Below, in pieces: positions 24,750 to 33,350 of a stretch of 64,000 nucleotides of DNA; the stretch's first letter is position 1, and every line of letters starts with the position of its first letter. Both the position numbers and the translations under genes were made by a program. Source of the stretch: VAYN01 sp963702075 (lineage in GTDB: Bacteria; Actinomycetota; Thermoleophilia; Solirubrobacterales; 70-9); NCBI GenBank assembly GCA_963702075.1, contig OY969703.1, forward strand, positions 1,860,001 to 1,924,000, in the 5' to 3' direction. Below the pieces are notes generated by a model that saw nothing but the letters and a program-made list of their open reading frames with translations, did not search any database and had not been told where the DNA came from.

Positions 24750-27700
24750 TTGCGACTCAAGTACGGAATGCTTTTTGCCCTGTTCTTGGCGGGCCTCGCA
24801 ATCTTTGCGGTGTCCCCAACCCCCCAGGCAAAAGGCGACGAGGCGGAAGAAGGGCCAGGCGCCGTCCCGGTCGGGGCGGTTGAACTGCCGCAAGAGCGCA
24901 CTGCCACCTCGAACACCTACAGCCTCCCCAACGGCTCCTATCAGACCGAAATCTTCGCCTCGCCGGTCAACTTCGAAACGGATGACGGGGACTGGCAGCC
25001 GATTGAGGACGGCCTCGAAGAATCGCCGGCAGGTGCGATCACGAACGGGGCGAACTCCTTTGACCTCAGGCTTCCCCAGGAAATGGGCAGCTCCGAACCC
25101 GTCCGCCTCTCCGAAGACGGCGCCTGGATCTCCTACCGCTTCCTCGGCCCCGCCAGCGAAGCCGCCGAAGTCGAAGGCTCAACCGCGAGCTACCCGTCGT
25201 CCGACGGTGACCTTGAATTCGAGCTGCACAGCCTGAGCGACGGGGTGAAGGAGAACATCGTTCTCGCCGATCCTTCCCAGCCCTCTGAATATCGCTTCGA
25301 ACTTCAAATGTCCGCGGACCTCGCGCCCGAACTGGCTGAAGACGGTTCGGTCGTCGTCCGTGGCTCCGCCAGCGACATCTTCGCGATCCTGCCCGCTCCG
25401 GTCCTCTCAGACAGCTCCGGGGGTCTCTCGGGGCCGGTCGGAGCCGCTCGGTTCGAGCTGGAACAGGCCGCCGACGGGCACTGGCTACTGAAGGTGGTGG
25501 CCAGCAAAGAATGGCTCTCCGATCCGGCCAGGGTATTCCCAGTAACGCTCGATCCGACCATCCGCACGTATGGCTCGAACCTGGACTGCACGATAGGCAG
25601 CACTCCTCTGCCCAAAGGCTGGCACCAGTGCGGGACCACGGGAGCCTCGGAACTCATCGCCGCCTACAGCCAGATCGAAAAACAGCCGGTTCGCACCTTC
25701 CTGAAGTTCCCGATTACCGGAGGCGAAAGGCACGGGACGCTGTCGAGCGACAGCTACATCAAGAAAGCGGTCCTCGGCCTCTACGCACCAGCTGCCCCTG
25801 AAAACACGACCGCCCTGGAAACCCGCCGGGTGACGAAGAGCTGGACCTCCTCGATCAACTGGGAATCGCCGATCGGCGACTCACACACCATCTGGAGCGC
25901 GCCAGGAGGCGACTTCACCACCGAAGGGTTGGCGACCAAGTCCAAGAGCACCTCGGGCTGGTGGGAATTCGAATCCGAAAGCCTCCGCAAGCTCGTGGCC
26001 GGCTGGACCGCGGGGTCGATCGCCAATCAGGGCCTCCTCATCAAACAGAGCAACGAGACCCGCACCGCCGAATGCGAATCCACGGGCACCTGCCCTCGGC
26101 GCTACGTCGGCTTCCGATCCTCATCGAGCTCGCCCACCGAAACGCGGCCGAAACTGACGCTGGAATATTTCACGCCGGCTCCGGCCTCGAGCAAGGTCTC
26201 GCTGCCGAGCGAGGGGACCGTCACCGCCCGGCGCCTGAAGCTCAAGGCCGCTTGGTCAGAAGCCGGGATGACCGGCATCGAGTTCCTCTACCGGGAAGGC
26301 AAGAAAGGCCCGTTCGAGCTGATCCCGACCAACCTCGTTCGCGATGAAAACAACCAGCCGCTGTCCGCTTGGCCGATCGCCGTCTCCGGCGTCAAAGAAT
26401 CGAAAACCTACTTTTTCGATGCGGCCCATGCGACGAGCGCCCTGACCAAAAAGGGCGGCCCGATCCAGGTCCGAGCTCTATTCATAGCCCCCAAAGGCGT
26501 CCCGGACGGGGTCAGCGCCCCGGTCGAAGCAACCGTCGACCGCGAACTCGGCGGCCCCGGAGATGAAGTGGCTGAAGTCGGACCTGGGACGCTGGATCTT
26601 CTCACCGGAAATTTCTCGTTCTCTATGACTGATGCAGCCATTTCCGCCTACAACATGCCCCTGACCTTCTCGCGCACCTTCAACTCCCGCGGGATCAACC
26701 TGAGCAAAACCCCCGGACAGGGATCCCACGAATCGCCTTATGAAATCGAAGAGAAGAAGGTGCTCGGCCCCGGCTGGGAACCGAGCGGGGTGATGGAAGC
26801 CGGCCATAGCCCCTGGGCGAGCGTCAGGATGGTTGAAGAAACCGAAAGCGAAGAAGAAGAAAACGAAAAAGGCGAAATCATCACCGTCACCTATACGCAC
26901 ACCTACGCTCTTTTGAAGGCCCTCGACGGGGTGGAATACTCGTTTAGGAAGGAAGGCGAATCCTTTATCACGCCCCCTGAACTAACGGGCGACGGCCTGA
27001 CGAAAAACGGCTCGGGCCAGTTCGTTTTGGCGACGCCAGAAGGCGAACGAACTACTTTCGGGAGCAACGGTGGTAGCGAATATCTGCCGATATCCATCTC
27101 GCAGAGCCGCGGCGTTGGACAGTCGCGTGCGATCTACGAAGTCGTCAACGGGCGCAGGCGGCTGGAAACGCTCGTCGCCCCGGCACCTCTCGGCATCAAC
27201 TGCGAAGAAGCCCCGTTGACCACCATCGGCTGCAAAGCGCTCAAGTTCACCTACACCACCCTTGCCTTCGGAAACCGCCTCACGGGCATCACCTTTTATG
27301 GGAACCAGCCCCACCACGAAGGAACCGAAGTGGCGAAGTATGTCTACAACCCTGAAGGCTTCCTCAGCGAAGAGTGGGATCCGCGGATCTCACCGGCCCT
27401 GAAGGAAACCTATGCCTATACGTCAACCGGCCAGCTGAAAACGATCACGCCGCCCGGTCAACAGCCGTGGACGCTCGAATACGGCTTCGCAGATGAAGAG
27501 GAAGGCGCGGGTCGGCTTGTAGCGGTCAAGCGAGCGACCCTGCTCTCGAGTCCCACGACCGCACAGACCACGATCAGGTACGGGACGCCGGTCAGCGGGT
27601 CCGGGGCGCCCAATGACCTGAGCACCACGGCAATCGCCAAATGGGCGCAGAAAGACATCCCGGTCGATGCCACCGCGATCTTCCCCCCGACGGAAATCCC

Positions 27701-30416
27701 CGCGAATCCCCCGACCAGCTACGCCAAGGCGACCATCTACTACATGGACTCCGAAGGGATGGCGGTCAACATCGCCACCCCGGCCGGGGCCGGTACCTCG
27801 TCGGCGTCGATCAGCACCACGGAAACCGACGAATTCGGCAACGTCGTTCGGGAACTGTCTCCCCAGAACAGGCAGAGGGCCCTTGAAGCGCCCGAACCCG
27901 CGAAAAAGGCAGAAGAACTCGACACCCACCGGACCTTCTCTGCCGATGGGACGGAAATGGTGGAGGAATGGGGGCCGCTGCACCAGATCGCCCTCGAAGG
28001 CGGGGGGACGGCGCTGGCCCGAGGCCATCGGGTCGTGGTCTACGACCAATGCACGCTGAGTGAATGCGGGCCGTGGTCTCCGAGCAATCCGAAGCCAGGT
28101 CTTCCTACCACCGAAGTGACGGGTGCCAGCATTGCCAACCAGGCTGAAGACGCGGATCAGCGCATCTCGAAGATCGCGTACGACTGGAAACTTCGGCGAC
28201 CGATCGAAAGGGTGGTGGACCCGAAAATCGAAAGCAACCCCGAAGGTCTCAACATCCGGACCACGATGGCATACGACCCGACGACGGGCTTGCCCATCGA
28301 ACGACGCCAGCCATCCGATCCCGGCGGTCACAGTGCCGGAACGACGAGGACCATCTACTACAGCGTCAGTGGCCCCTCCGGGTGCTCAAGCCGGGAATAT
28401 GCTGGGCTCCCCTGCAAGGTGTTCCCGGCTTCGCAACCTGCCGGACTGCCGGAACTGCCGACCAAGCAATTCACCTCTTACAACGATCTTGGAGAGCCCT
28501 TGGTCGTCAAGGAAACGGTGGGTACGTCGGTTGAACACGAAGAAGCGACGGCGCTGCGAACCACGAGGTTCACCTACGACGCGGCTGGGCGGCAGCTGAC
28601 GAAGAAGATCGAAGGGGGCGGAACGGCAATTCCGAAGGTCGAAACGCTCTACAGCTCAACCTTGGGACTGCCGACGACCGAACGCCTTGTTTGCGAAGAA
28701 ACCGAATGCGCCGGCTTCGATACCCAGGCCACCACCAGCTCCTACGACACCCTGGGGCGCCTCACTTCTTACGAAGACGCAGACGGCAACAAAACCACCA
28801 CCACCTACGACCTGATGAGCCGCCCGGTGACCGTGACGGATGGCAAAGGAAGCCAGACCTACAAATACGATGCGACCAGCGGGCTCCTGACCGAACTCGA
28901 AGATTCGTCCGCAGGGGTCTTTACTGCGGCCTATAACGCTGACGGCAACATGGTCAAACGGGGGCTCCCGGACGGGCTCACCGCCGAAACTACGTTCGAT
29001 GCGACGGGAGCCCCCATCCACCTCACCTACACCAAGGCGAGTTCCTGTGGCGCCAGTTGCACCTGGCTCGACTTCGGGCTGGAACGCTCCATCAACGGGC
29101 AAATCCTGAGTGAAAGCGGGACGCTCGGGACCGACCGCTATGCCTACGACAAGGCCAGTCGCCTTACTTCGGCTCAGGAAACCCCCTCAAACGGCTCCTG
29201 CACGACCCGCAAATACGAATATGACGTTGATTCGAATCGCACCGGCCTGACCACCCGGCCGGGGGTGGGGGGTGCCTGCTCCGAATCGGGAGGCACGACG
29301 CAAAGCTACAAATACGACGCCGCGGATCGCCTCGAAGCTAGCGGCCTCGTCTACGACCAGTTGGGCCGGATAACGACTCTACCGGCCACCCTGGCCGGCG
29401 GCAAAATCTTGACCACCGGCTACTTCAGTAATGACATGGTCGCGACTCAGACCCAGAATGGCGTGACCAACACGTTTCAGCTCGACGCCTCGCTGCGGCA
29501 GCGCCAAAGGCTCCAGGCCGGGGGGCTCGAAGGAACCGAAGTCTTCCACTACGACAACGCCACTGATGCGCCCTCATGGACGCAACGAGGTACGAGTTGG
29601 ACGAGAAATATCGCTGGTATCGGCGGAGAACTGATCGCGTTCCAAGAAAGCGGGTCGGAAGTGACTCTCCAGCTGACCAACCTCCACGGCGACGTGTCGG
29701 CGACCGCAGCATTGAGCCCAACTGTCACGGCCCTGAAAGCGACTTCCGCCTATGACGAGTTCGGGAACCGCACCGCGGGGACCGCGACTCGTTTCGGTTG
29801 GCTCGGCGGTGCCCAGCGCAGAACCGAACTTGCGTCGGGGGTCGTGCAGATGGGCGCCCGGAGCTATGTTCCGCAGCTTGGTCGGTTCCTATCGCCAGAT
29901 CCTGTTGGTGGAGGCTCTGCCAACGCTTATGACTATGCGAATCAGACTGGAATGAACCTTTTTGATCTAGCAGGCGAAAAGCCGTATGGGAACGACTGCG
30001 ACCGCCCTCTGGGCGGCGCCTGTCAATGCATCATGCATCTAAAGATGTGGTCTCCTCAACGAGGTCGCATGGGAGCTCGGCTCATCATGGCCTGTAAGCG
30101 ATTTGGAGGCGTAACGAGAACCGGTCTATATATCGGCTATTACATAGATTTCAGGGGCGATGGCCATTTCTGGAAGATGAGCCCACCCCATTACCTCAAT
30201 CAGCCAATCTCTCCTCCACCAGGCTGCGGTGCAACCGATCCATGCAATAATTTCCAGGACAATCAAGGCACCTTCGAATGCATCCCCGGAGTGCAGTACG
30301 AAATCGCAGTAAGTTGGGGCTACTACGCCAACTTCGGATTTGAAGCAGGACAGGAACATCAACTTAATGTCAAGGCGCAAGAATTCTGCGCAACTTCAGA
30401 ATTCGCCCAAGTATGA
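24750..30416 (+). CDS. Large secreted RHS/YD-repeat protein with cysteine-rich tip
   Basis: 1,888 residues from the TTG at 24750 (GGGAGG at 24740-24745; an in-frame TTG at 24738 overlaps that site and is unlikely). Order of parts: a Sec-type signal peptide (about 1-30, GMLFALFLAGLAIFAVSPTP); an N-terminal beta domain; a DNRLRE-like module (about 300-475, FLKFPITGGERHG, then WWEFESESLRKLVAGW); a DUF6531-like entry segment (GPGTLDLLTGNFSFSMTDA, about 612); YD repeats (about 880-1710, e.g. YDTLGRLTSYEDADGNKTTT); the RHS core signature (YVPQLGRFLSPDPVGGGSANA, about 1705-1725); then a unique tip of about 145 residues with ten cysteines. RHS cores form a closed shell around the C-terminal domain, which in many systems is a toxin. 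The tip matches no toxin I know; a disulfide-stabilised beta domain is equally possible. The gene uses GAA rather than GAG for Glu. A lipoprotein gene overlaps its stop. Confidence 0.9.
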   Translation: MRLKYGMLFALFLAGLAIFAVSPTPQAKGDEAEEGPGAVPVGAVELPQERTATSNTYSLPNGSYQTEIFASPVNFETDDGDWQPIEDGLEESPAGAITNGANSFDLRLPQEMGSSEPVRLSEDGAWISYRFLGPASEAAEVEGSTASYPSSDGDLEFELHSLSDGVKENIVLADPSQPSEYRFELQMSADLAPELAEDGSVVVRGSASDIFAILPAPVLSDSSGGLSGPVGAARFELEQAADGHWLLKVVASKEWLSDPARVFPVTLDPTIRTYGSNLDCTIGSTPLPKGWHQCGTTGASELIAAYSQIEKQPVRTFLKFPITGGERHGTLSSDSYIKKAVLGLYAPAAPENTTALETRRVTKSWTSSINWESPIGDSHTIWSAPGGDFTTEGLATKSKSTSGWWEFESESLRKLVAGWTAGSIANQGLLIKQSNETRTAECESTGTCPRRYVGFRSSSSSPTETRPKLTLEYFTPAPASSKVSLPSEGTVTARRLKLKAAWSEAGMTGIEFLYREGKKGPFELIPTNLVRDENNQPLSAWPIAVSGVKESKTYFFDAAHATSALTKKGGPIQVRALFIAPKGVPDGVSAPVEATVDRELGGPGDEVAEVGPGTLDLLTGNFSFSMTDAAISAYNMPLTFSRTFNSRGINLSKTPGQGSHESPYEIEEKKVLGPGWEPSGVMEAGHSPWASVRMVEETESEEEENEKGEIITVTYTHTYALLKALDGVEYSFRKEGESFITPPELTGDGLTKNGSGQFVLATPEGERTTFGSNGGSEYLPISISQSRGVGQSRAIYEVVNGRRRLETLVAPAPLGINCEEAPLTTIGCKALKFTYTTLAFGNRLTGITFYGNQPHHEGTEVAKYVYNPEGFLSEEWDPRISPALKETYAYTSTGQLKTITPPGQQPWTLEYGFADEEEGAGRLVAVKRATLLSSPTTAQTTIRYGTPVSGSGAPNDLSTTAIAKWAQKDIPVDATAIFPPTEIPANPPTSYAKATIYYMDSEGMAVNIATPAGAGTSSASISTTETDEFGNVVRELSPQNRQRALEAPEPAKKAEELDTHRTFSADGTEMVEEWGPLHQIALEGGGTALARGHRVVVYDQCTLSECGPWSPSNPKPGLPTTEVTGASIANQAEDADQRISKIAYDWKLRRPIERVVDPKIESNPEGLNIRTTMAYDPTTGLPIERRQPSDPGGHSAGTTRTIYYSVSGPSGCSSREYAGLPCKVFPASQPAGLPELPTKQFTSYNDLGEPLVVKETVGTSVEHEEATALRTTRFTYDAAGRQLTKKIEGGGTAIPKVETLYSSTLGLPTTERLVCEETECAGFDTQATTSSYDTLGRLTSYEDADGNKTTTTYDLMSRPVTVTDGKGSQTYKYDATSGLLTELEDSSAGVFTAAYNADGNMVKRGLPDGLTAETTFDATGAPIHLTYTKASSCGASCTWLDFGLERSINGQILSESGTLGTDRYAYDKASRLTSAQETPSNGSCTTRKYEYDVDSNRTGLTTRPGVGGACSESGGTTQSYKYDAADRLEASGLVYDQLGRITTLPATLAGGKILTTGYFSNDMVATQTQNGVTNTFQLDASLRQRQRLQAGGLEGTEVFHYDNATDAPSWTQRGTSWTRNIAGIGGELIAFQESGSEVTLQLTNLHGDVSATAALSPTVTALKATSAYDEFGNRTAGTATRFGWLGGAQRRTELASGVVQMGARSYVPQLGRFLSPDPVGGGSANAYDYANQTGMNLFDLAGEKPYGNDCDRPLGGACQCIMHLKMWSPQRGRMGARLIMACKRFGGVTRTGLYIGYYIDFRGDGHFWKMSPPHYLNQPISPPPGCGATDPCNNFQDNQGTFECIPGVQYEIAVSWGYYANFGFEAGQEHQLNVKAQEFCATSEFAQV

Positions 30417-30922
30417 ACCACAAAATCTCCAGCGTTGGTATCCTCGCCCGAATCGTTCTTTTCGCAGCATTGATTAGCCTTGCAGCAGGCTGCGGATCGT
30501 CTCAGGCTGTGTCGTCATCGGTTGCACCTTCAGAACTCGGTACTCGTATTAGACACCTAGAAACTGGTGATTCGCTCGCAACTGTCAAGGCAATTCTAGG
30601 TCTCCCTGATCGTGAAAATCAGGCAGAAGGCGAAACCGTGTTGTATTACGGCCATTGGCAATTGAGCTTTGCACCCCAACTACGGAGTCGAACGAAGTAT
30701 CTTCGGGGTGAACATTGGCACGACCAACAAGCCCTAAGTCGTGCGATTGCAAGGCTCCATACTGAAGAAACTGTGGCGCAAGTACTCAAGACTCTCGGCA
30801 TTCCGTTTGCGGTCCAGATTCTTGAGAGCCGATCACCTGAAATGCTGGTGCTCTGGTATGGAGATGGTCGCTGGGCGCTTCATTTTCGGAATCACAAGCT
30901 ATTGCGGTCGGCCCACAGCTGA
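30413..30922 (+). CDS. Two-repeat lipoprotein coupled to the RHS gene (candidate partner/immunity protein)
   Basis: 169 residues; the ATG overlaps the RHS stop (ATGA), so it is translationally coupled. A lipoprotein signal is clear, with lipobox LAAGC at Cys27. The mature part contains two similar units, GDSLATVKAILGLPDREN...YYGHWQLSF (about 49-85) and EETVAQVLKTLGIPFAVQ...YGDGRWALHF (about 117-160). Each has the helix, LGxP turn and aromatic beta-strand layout of SmpA/OmlA (BamE-like) domains. Lower GC than the chromosome. Coupling, membrane anchoring outside the cell and its place right after the variable tip are what one expects of an immunity protein for an extracellular toxin; an adaptor or anchoring role is the alternative. 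Confidence 0.75.
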   Translation: MNHKISSVGILARIVLFAALISLAAGCGSSQAVSSSVAPSELGTRIRHLETGDSLATVKAILGLPDRENQAEGETVLYYGHWQLSFAPQLRSRTKYLRGEHWHDQQALSRAIARLHTEETVAQVLKTLGIPFAVQILESRSPEMLVLWYGDGRWALHFRNHKLLRSAHS

Positions 30923-31277
30923 GGCTTTTGAATGGAGCGTTGGCTGGACTGCGAAGACACAGCTCGACGAGCCATATCGACCGTCCCGTCAATCGTCATA
31001 AGACCGTTCTCGACATATGAGCGACATGTTTAGTCGGCGCGGTGTTGGTAACCCTCTGAGTGTGCGGAGTCATCAGCGTGGGAGTGAGTGATCAGCCCCC
31101 ATTCTTGGAACCCGAGAGCACCCCTGTGTAGTGGGAGGCCCGCCAGCGTGGTATTCCTGGCGCCGCCCGCTCGGCGTCAAGAAACTGTCGCCGTTTGTGA
31201 CCATCGCCTGCGGCCGGCGGCCTCTCGGGGACACAACTCAAAATCGTGGTGTCGCCGGTTCGAGTCCCTGCAGCGCT
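30923..31277. other. Non-coding stretch with a tRNA-like fragment
   Basis: No credible gene in about 355 bases of lower GC than the chromosome. At 31232-31268 there is a piece resembling the 3' half of a tRNA (ACTCAAAATC followed by GGTTCGAGTCC). The T-stem does not pair, so it is not a functional tRNA; it may be a relic of an older attachment site. Otherwise nothing recognised. Confidence 0.4.
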
Positions 31278-31640
31278 TTAGTGCTCTCGCCGCCGTGCGC
31301 GTGTGAACGTGAAGTATCGAGCGCCTTGCCGGCAATGCAGCCGATCTACGAGCGAGTGGGTTGGCGAGGTGCAGACCCACGCCCCGCGCCGCCTGCCATC
31401 TGCCGTAAGGATCACCGACTGATGTAGCGCGCGACCGTCGAGCATCACGATCAAGGCATTGGCGATTTCGCAATCGACTTTGTAGAGCTTGATCTCGAAT
31501 CCGCTGCGCGCCCCGCAGGTGGAGATCGCCGCTTTGCCCTTCGTGGCTTGCGGCTGCGTCGGGGACCCCGTACCACTGGCGACACCGCAACCGACAATCG
31601 AAAGAAGGATCACCCCGACAATGGGGACGAGTTTGGACAC
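31278..31640 (-). CDS. Small secreted lipoprotein, unknown function
   Basis: 120 residues from the GTG at 31640; no clear ribosome site. A short lipoprotein signal ends at Cys18 (LSIVGC). The mature protein has four further cysteines in the spacing seen in small exported actinobacterial proteins (CGARSGFEIKLYKVDCEIAN, then WVCTSPTHSLVDRLHCRQG). A fold with two disulfides is likely (inference). It runs toward the RHS operon, so it is separately transcribed. It is the last gene before attR. Confidence 0.6.
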   Translation of the reverse strand: MSKLVPIVGVILLSIVGCGVASGTGSPTQPQATKGKAAISTCGARSGFEIKLYKVDCEIANALIVMLDGRALHQSVILTADGRRRGAWVCTSPTHSLVDRLHCRQGARYFTFTRARRREH

Positions 31641-31728
31641 GCCAGCAGCCTAGTAGTTCAAAGCACGTCGTTCATCCGAAGTGCAGCCGATGCCCAAGGC
31701 CGAGATCAACCGCTCCCTAGGGCAGCGC

Positions 31729-31750
31729 CGATGCGCCAGTGATGCGCCAC
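31729..31750 (+). repeat. Right arm-type repeat (12 bp plus partial copy)
   Basis: CGATGCGCCAGT (31729-31740) is followed directly by GATGCGCCAC (31741-31750). It is the counterpart of the tandem pair at 17629-17652 and lies 94 bases inside attR. Confidence 0.65.
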
Positions 31751-31844
31751 TCCACCACTGAATCCACCGGAATCAGCCGGGCACAACCGGAAACCGCTCC
31801 GCTTGGGCAAGCCAAATCCCGCCCCAGCTCTAATGCCTCGCAGT

Positions 31845-31905
31845 TCTCTCCTCCCTGTAGTAACCCCAGAAGCGCCCCGCCTCCCCGGCGGGGCGTTTTC
31901 TGTTG
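31845..31905 (+). other. attR: right copy of the 61-bp direct repeat
   Basis: Identical to 17493-17553, including the terminator hairpin (31873-31895) and T-tract. The promoter-like block present to the left of attL is absent here, which indicates that the chromosomal 5' part of the small-RNA gene is on the left side. Confidence 0.85.
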
Positions 31906-31926
31906 AGGGTGGACACGCGCCGAACT

Positions 31927-33336
31927 TCAGGCGGCCGCGGATTCCTTGACCCGCTGGAAATCTCTTTCGTTCTGGTTGGCGTAGGACTCGGCGAAGGACG
32001 CGAGCGCCTGGTCGAATGAGTCCCCCTTGCCCAGGTAGGAGGCGATGGCAATGCGGTCTCCCGAGCGGGCGTGGGCGCGTGCCAGGGCTTCTCCGCACAG
32101 GGAGGCGTAGATAGTCAGGTCGCCCGGGGACATTCGCTCAACTTCCGCCGAGCCCTTGCCGTCCCAGAGCTGGCGCACATAGAAGCAGCGGCGCTCTTCG
32201 TCCAGGCCCTTGGTCGCCACCCAGCCGAGAAAGACATCGCTTGCCGCCTGCATCAGCCGCTGTCCCTCGACGACCCGGCGACCGTGGTTGCGGTAGGGGC
32301 TCGGGCCGGCAAAGGGCTCCAGTACCGACGTCTGGGCTTCCTTCGCCTGAAGGAAGAGTGGGTCGTCCGAGTCCTTACCCAGCAGCAGCACGATCCAGGC
32401 GCGGGTGCCGACGCTGCCGACTCCTACAACCTTTCGCGCGGCATGGACGTAGCGGTAGGTGCCAGTCAGATGGCGCCGGTCGTGGGTCAGCGATTCGCGG
32501 TAGGCATCGAGCACGAGCTGTAACTGCGCTTCCGCCTCGGCCCCATCAGCCAACTCCTCGATCGGGGTAATCAGGGGTGGGTCGCTGATGATGCGAATCT
32601 CGCCATCGACCTGATGCGTGAGCTTTTTCAGGGCTCGCAAACTGTCCTTGCCACGGGCCTTGGCAAGGCCCCGTTCGACCTGACGGAAGCGGTGCTCATC
32701 AACCTGCGAGCGCAGAATCTCCAGGGCGGGTTCGACGTTGAGCCGGGAGTACCAGACGTCGAGGTTTCGCATCGCCGCAAAGCGCCGCATCGACGCGCGA
32801 TAGGAGCTGACCGCCTGGCGCACCGCCTTCCGCCGCTCCTTCGCCGTGAAGCCCCGCTCTCTGCCGGCAATCGCAACACTGGCGGCGAGGCGCTTCACGT
32901 CCCACTCGAATGGGCCGCGACAGGTCTCGTCGAAGTCGTTGCAATCGAAGACGAGCTGCCGGTCGGGGGCGGAGAAGATCCCGAAGTTCGCGAGGTGGGC
33001 ATCGCCACAGAGCTGAGCCTCGAGCCCGGCGCTGGGTGTCGTCGCCAGGTCCGCCGCCATGATCGCCGCGCCGCCACGAAAGAATGCAAACGGAGAGGCG
33101 AGCATGCGCTCGTAGCGAATCGGCACCAGCTCGGGAACGCGGCTCTCGTCCTGGCGAGCGAGAATCTGAGCGGGATCGCGGGAGGCCAGCTCCCAATCGG
33201 CCTGCCCTGAGCGCGGCGCCGCCTGGCGCGCGTCTTTCCCGTCGGACGCGGCGAGACTTGGGTCGATGACGACGCTCGGCACGACGTCAGTGTCCACCCC
33301 CGCCGCGACTGACGCAAGCGGCAAGACCGAAGTCAC
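31927..33336 (-). CDS. DUF2252 family protein
   Basis: Up to 469 residues. Contains the DUF2252 hallmarks RYERMLASPFAFFRGGAAIM, LCGDAHLANFGIF and VFDCNDFDETCRGPFEWDVKRLA, which resemble the catalytic loop (HxxNFG, D.ND.DE) of aminoglycoside-phosphotransferase-like kinases; the substrate is not known. The frame starts with a GTG at 33336, only 14 bases from the divergent dipeptidase start, leaving no room for two promoters; the true start may be one of the later GTG codons in the non-conserved first 20 residues. It is the first gene on the chromosomal side of attR. Confidence 0.85.
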   Translation of the reverse strand: MTSVLPLASVAAGVDTDVVPSVVIDPSLAASDGKDARQAAPRSGQADWELASRDPAQILARQDESRVPELVPIRYERMLASPFAFFRGGAAIMAADLATTPSAGLEAQLCGDAHLANFGIFSAPDRQLVFDCNDFDETCRGPFEWDVKRLAASVAIAGRERGFTAKERRKAVRQAVSSYRASMRRFAAMRNLDVWYSRLNVEPALEILRSQVDEHRFRQVERGLAKARGKDSLRALKKLTHQVDGEIRIISDPPLITPIEELADGAEAEAQLQLVLDAYRESLTHDRRHLTGTYRYVHAARKVVGVGSVGTRAWIVLLLGKDSDDPLFLQAKEAQTSVLEPFAGPSPYRNHGRRVVEGQRLMQAASDVFLGWVATKGLDEERRCFYVRQLWDGKGSAEVERMSPGDLTIYASLCGEALARAHARSGDRIAIASYLGKGDSFDQALASFAESYANQNERDFQRVKESAAA

Positions 33337-33350
33337 TACTTTTGGCTCCG

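Larger units (their letters stand above)
17493..31905. mobile_element. 14.35 kb integrative element (tyrosine integrase type)
   Basis: Bounded by a 61-bp perfect direct repeat (17493-17553 and 31845-31905). Integrase and excisionase-like genes lie at the left end, and paired CGATGCGCCAGT-type repeats lie about 75-100 bases inside each att copy, as expected for integrase arm sites. Cargo comprises a CDF exporter, a methyltransferase, several HTH proteins, a giant RHS protein, and two lipoproteins. No portal, terminase, capsid, relaxase or FtsK-like transfer gene is seen, so it is neither a recognisable prophage nor a complete ICE. Base composition falls at its right end (29.95-31.0 kb). Confidence 0.85.

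Noticed and set aside
24750..30416. RHS protein as part of a Tc toxin or type VI system
   Set aside because: No TcA/TcB-like partner, VgrG, PAAR or T6SS gene is in the window, and the protein has a Sec signal peptide.
31232..31268. Functional tRNA gene
   Set aside because: The T-stem does not pair and no acceptor or D-arm can be built around it.
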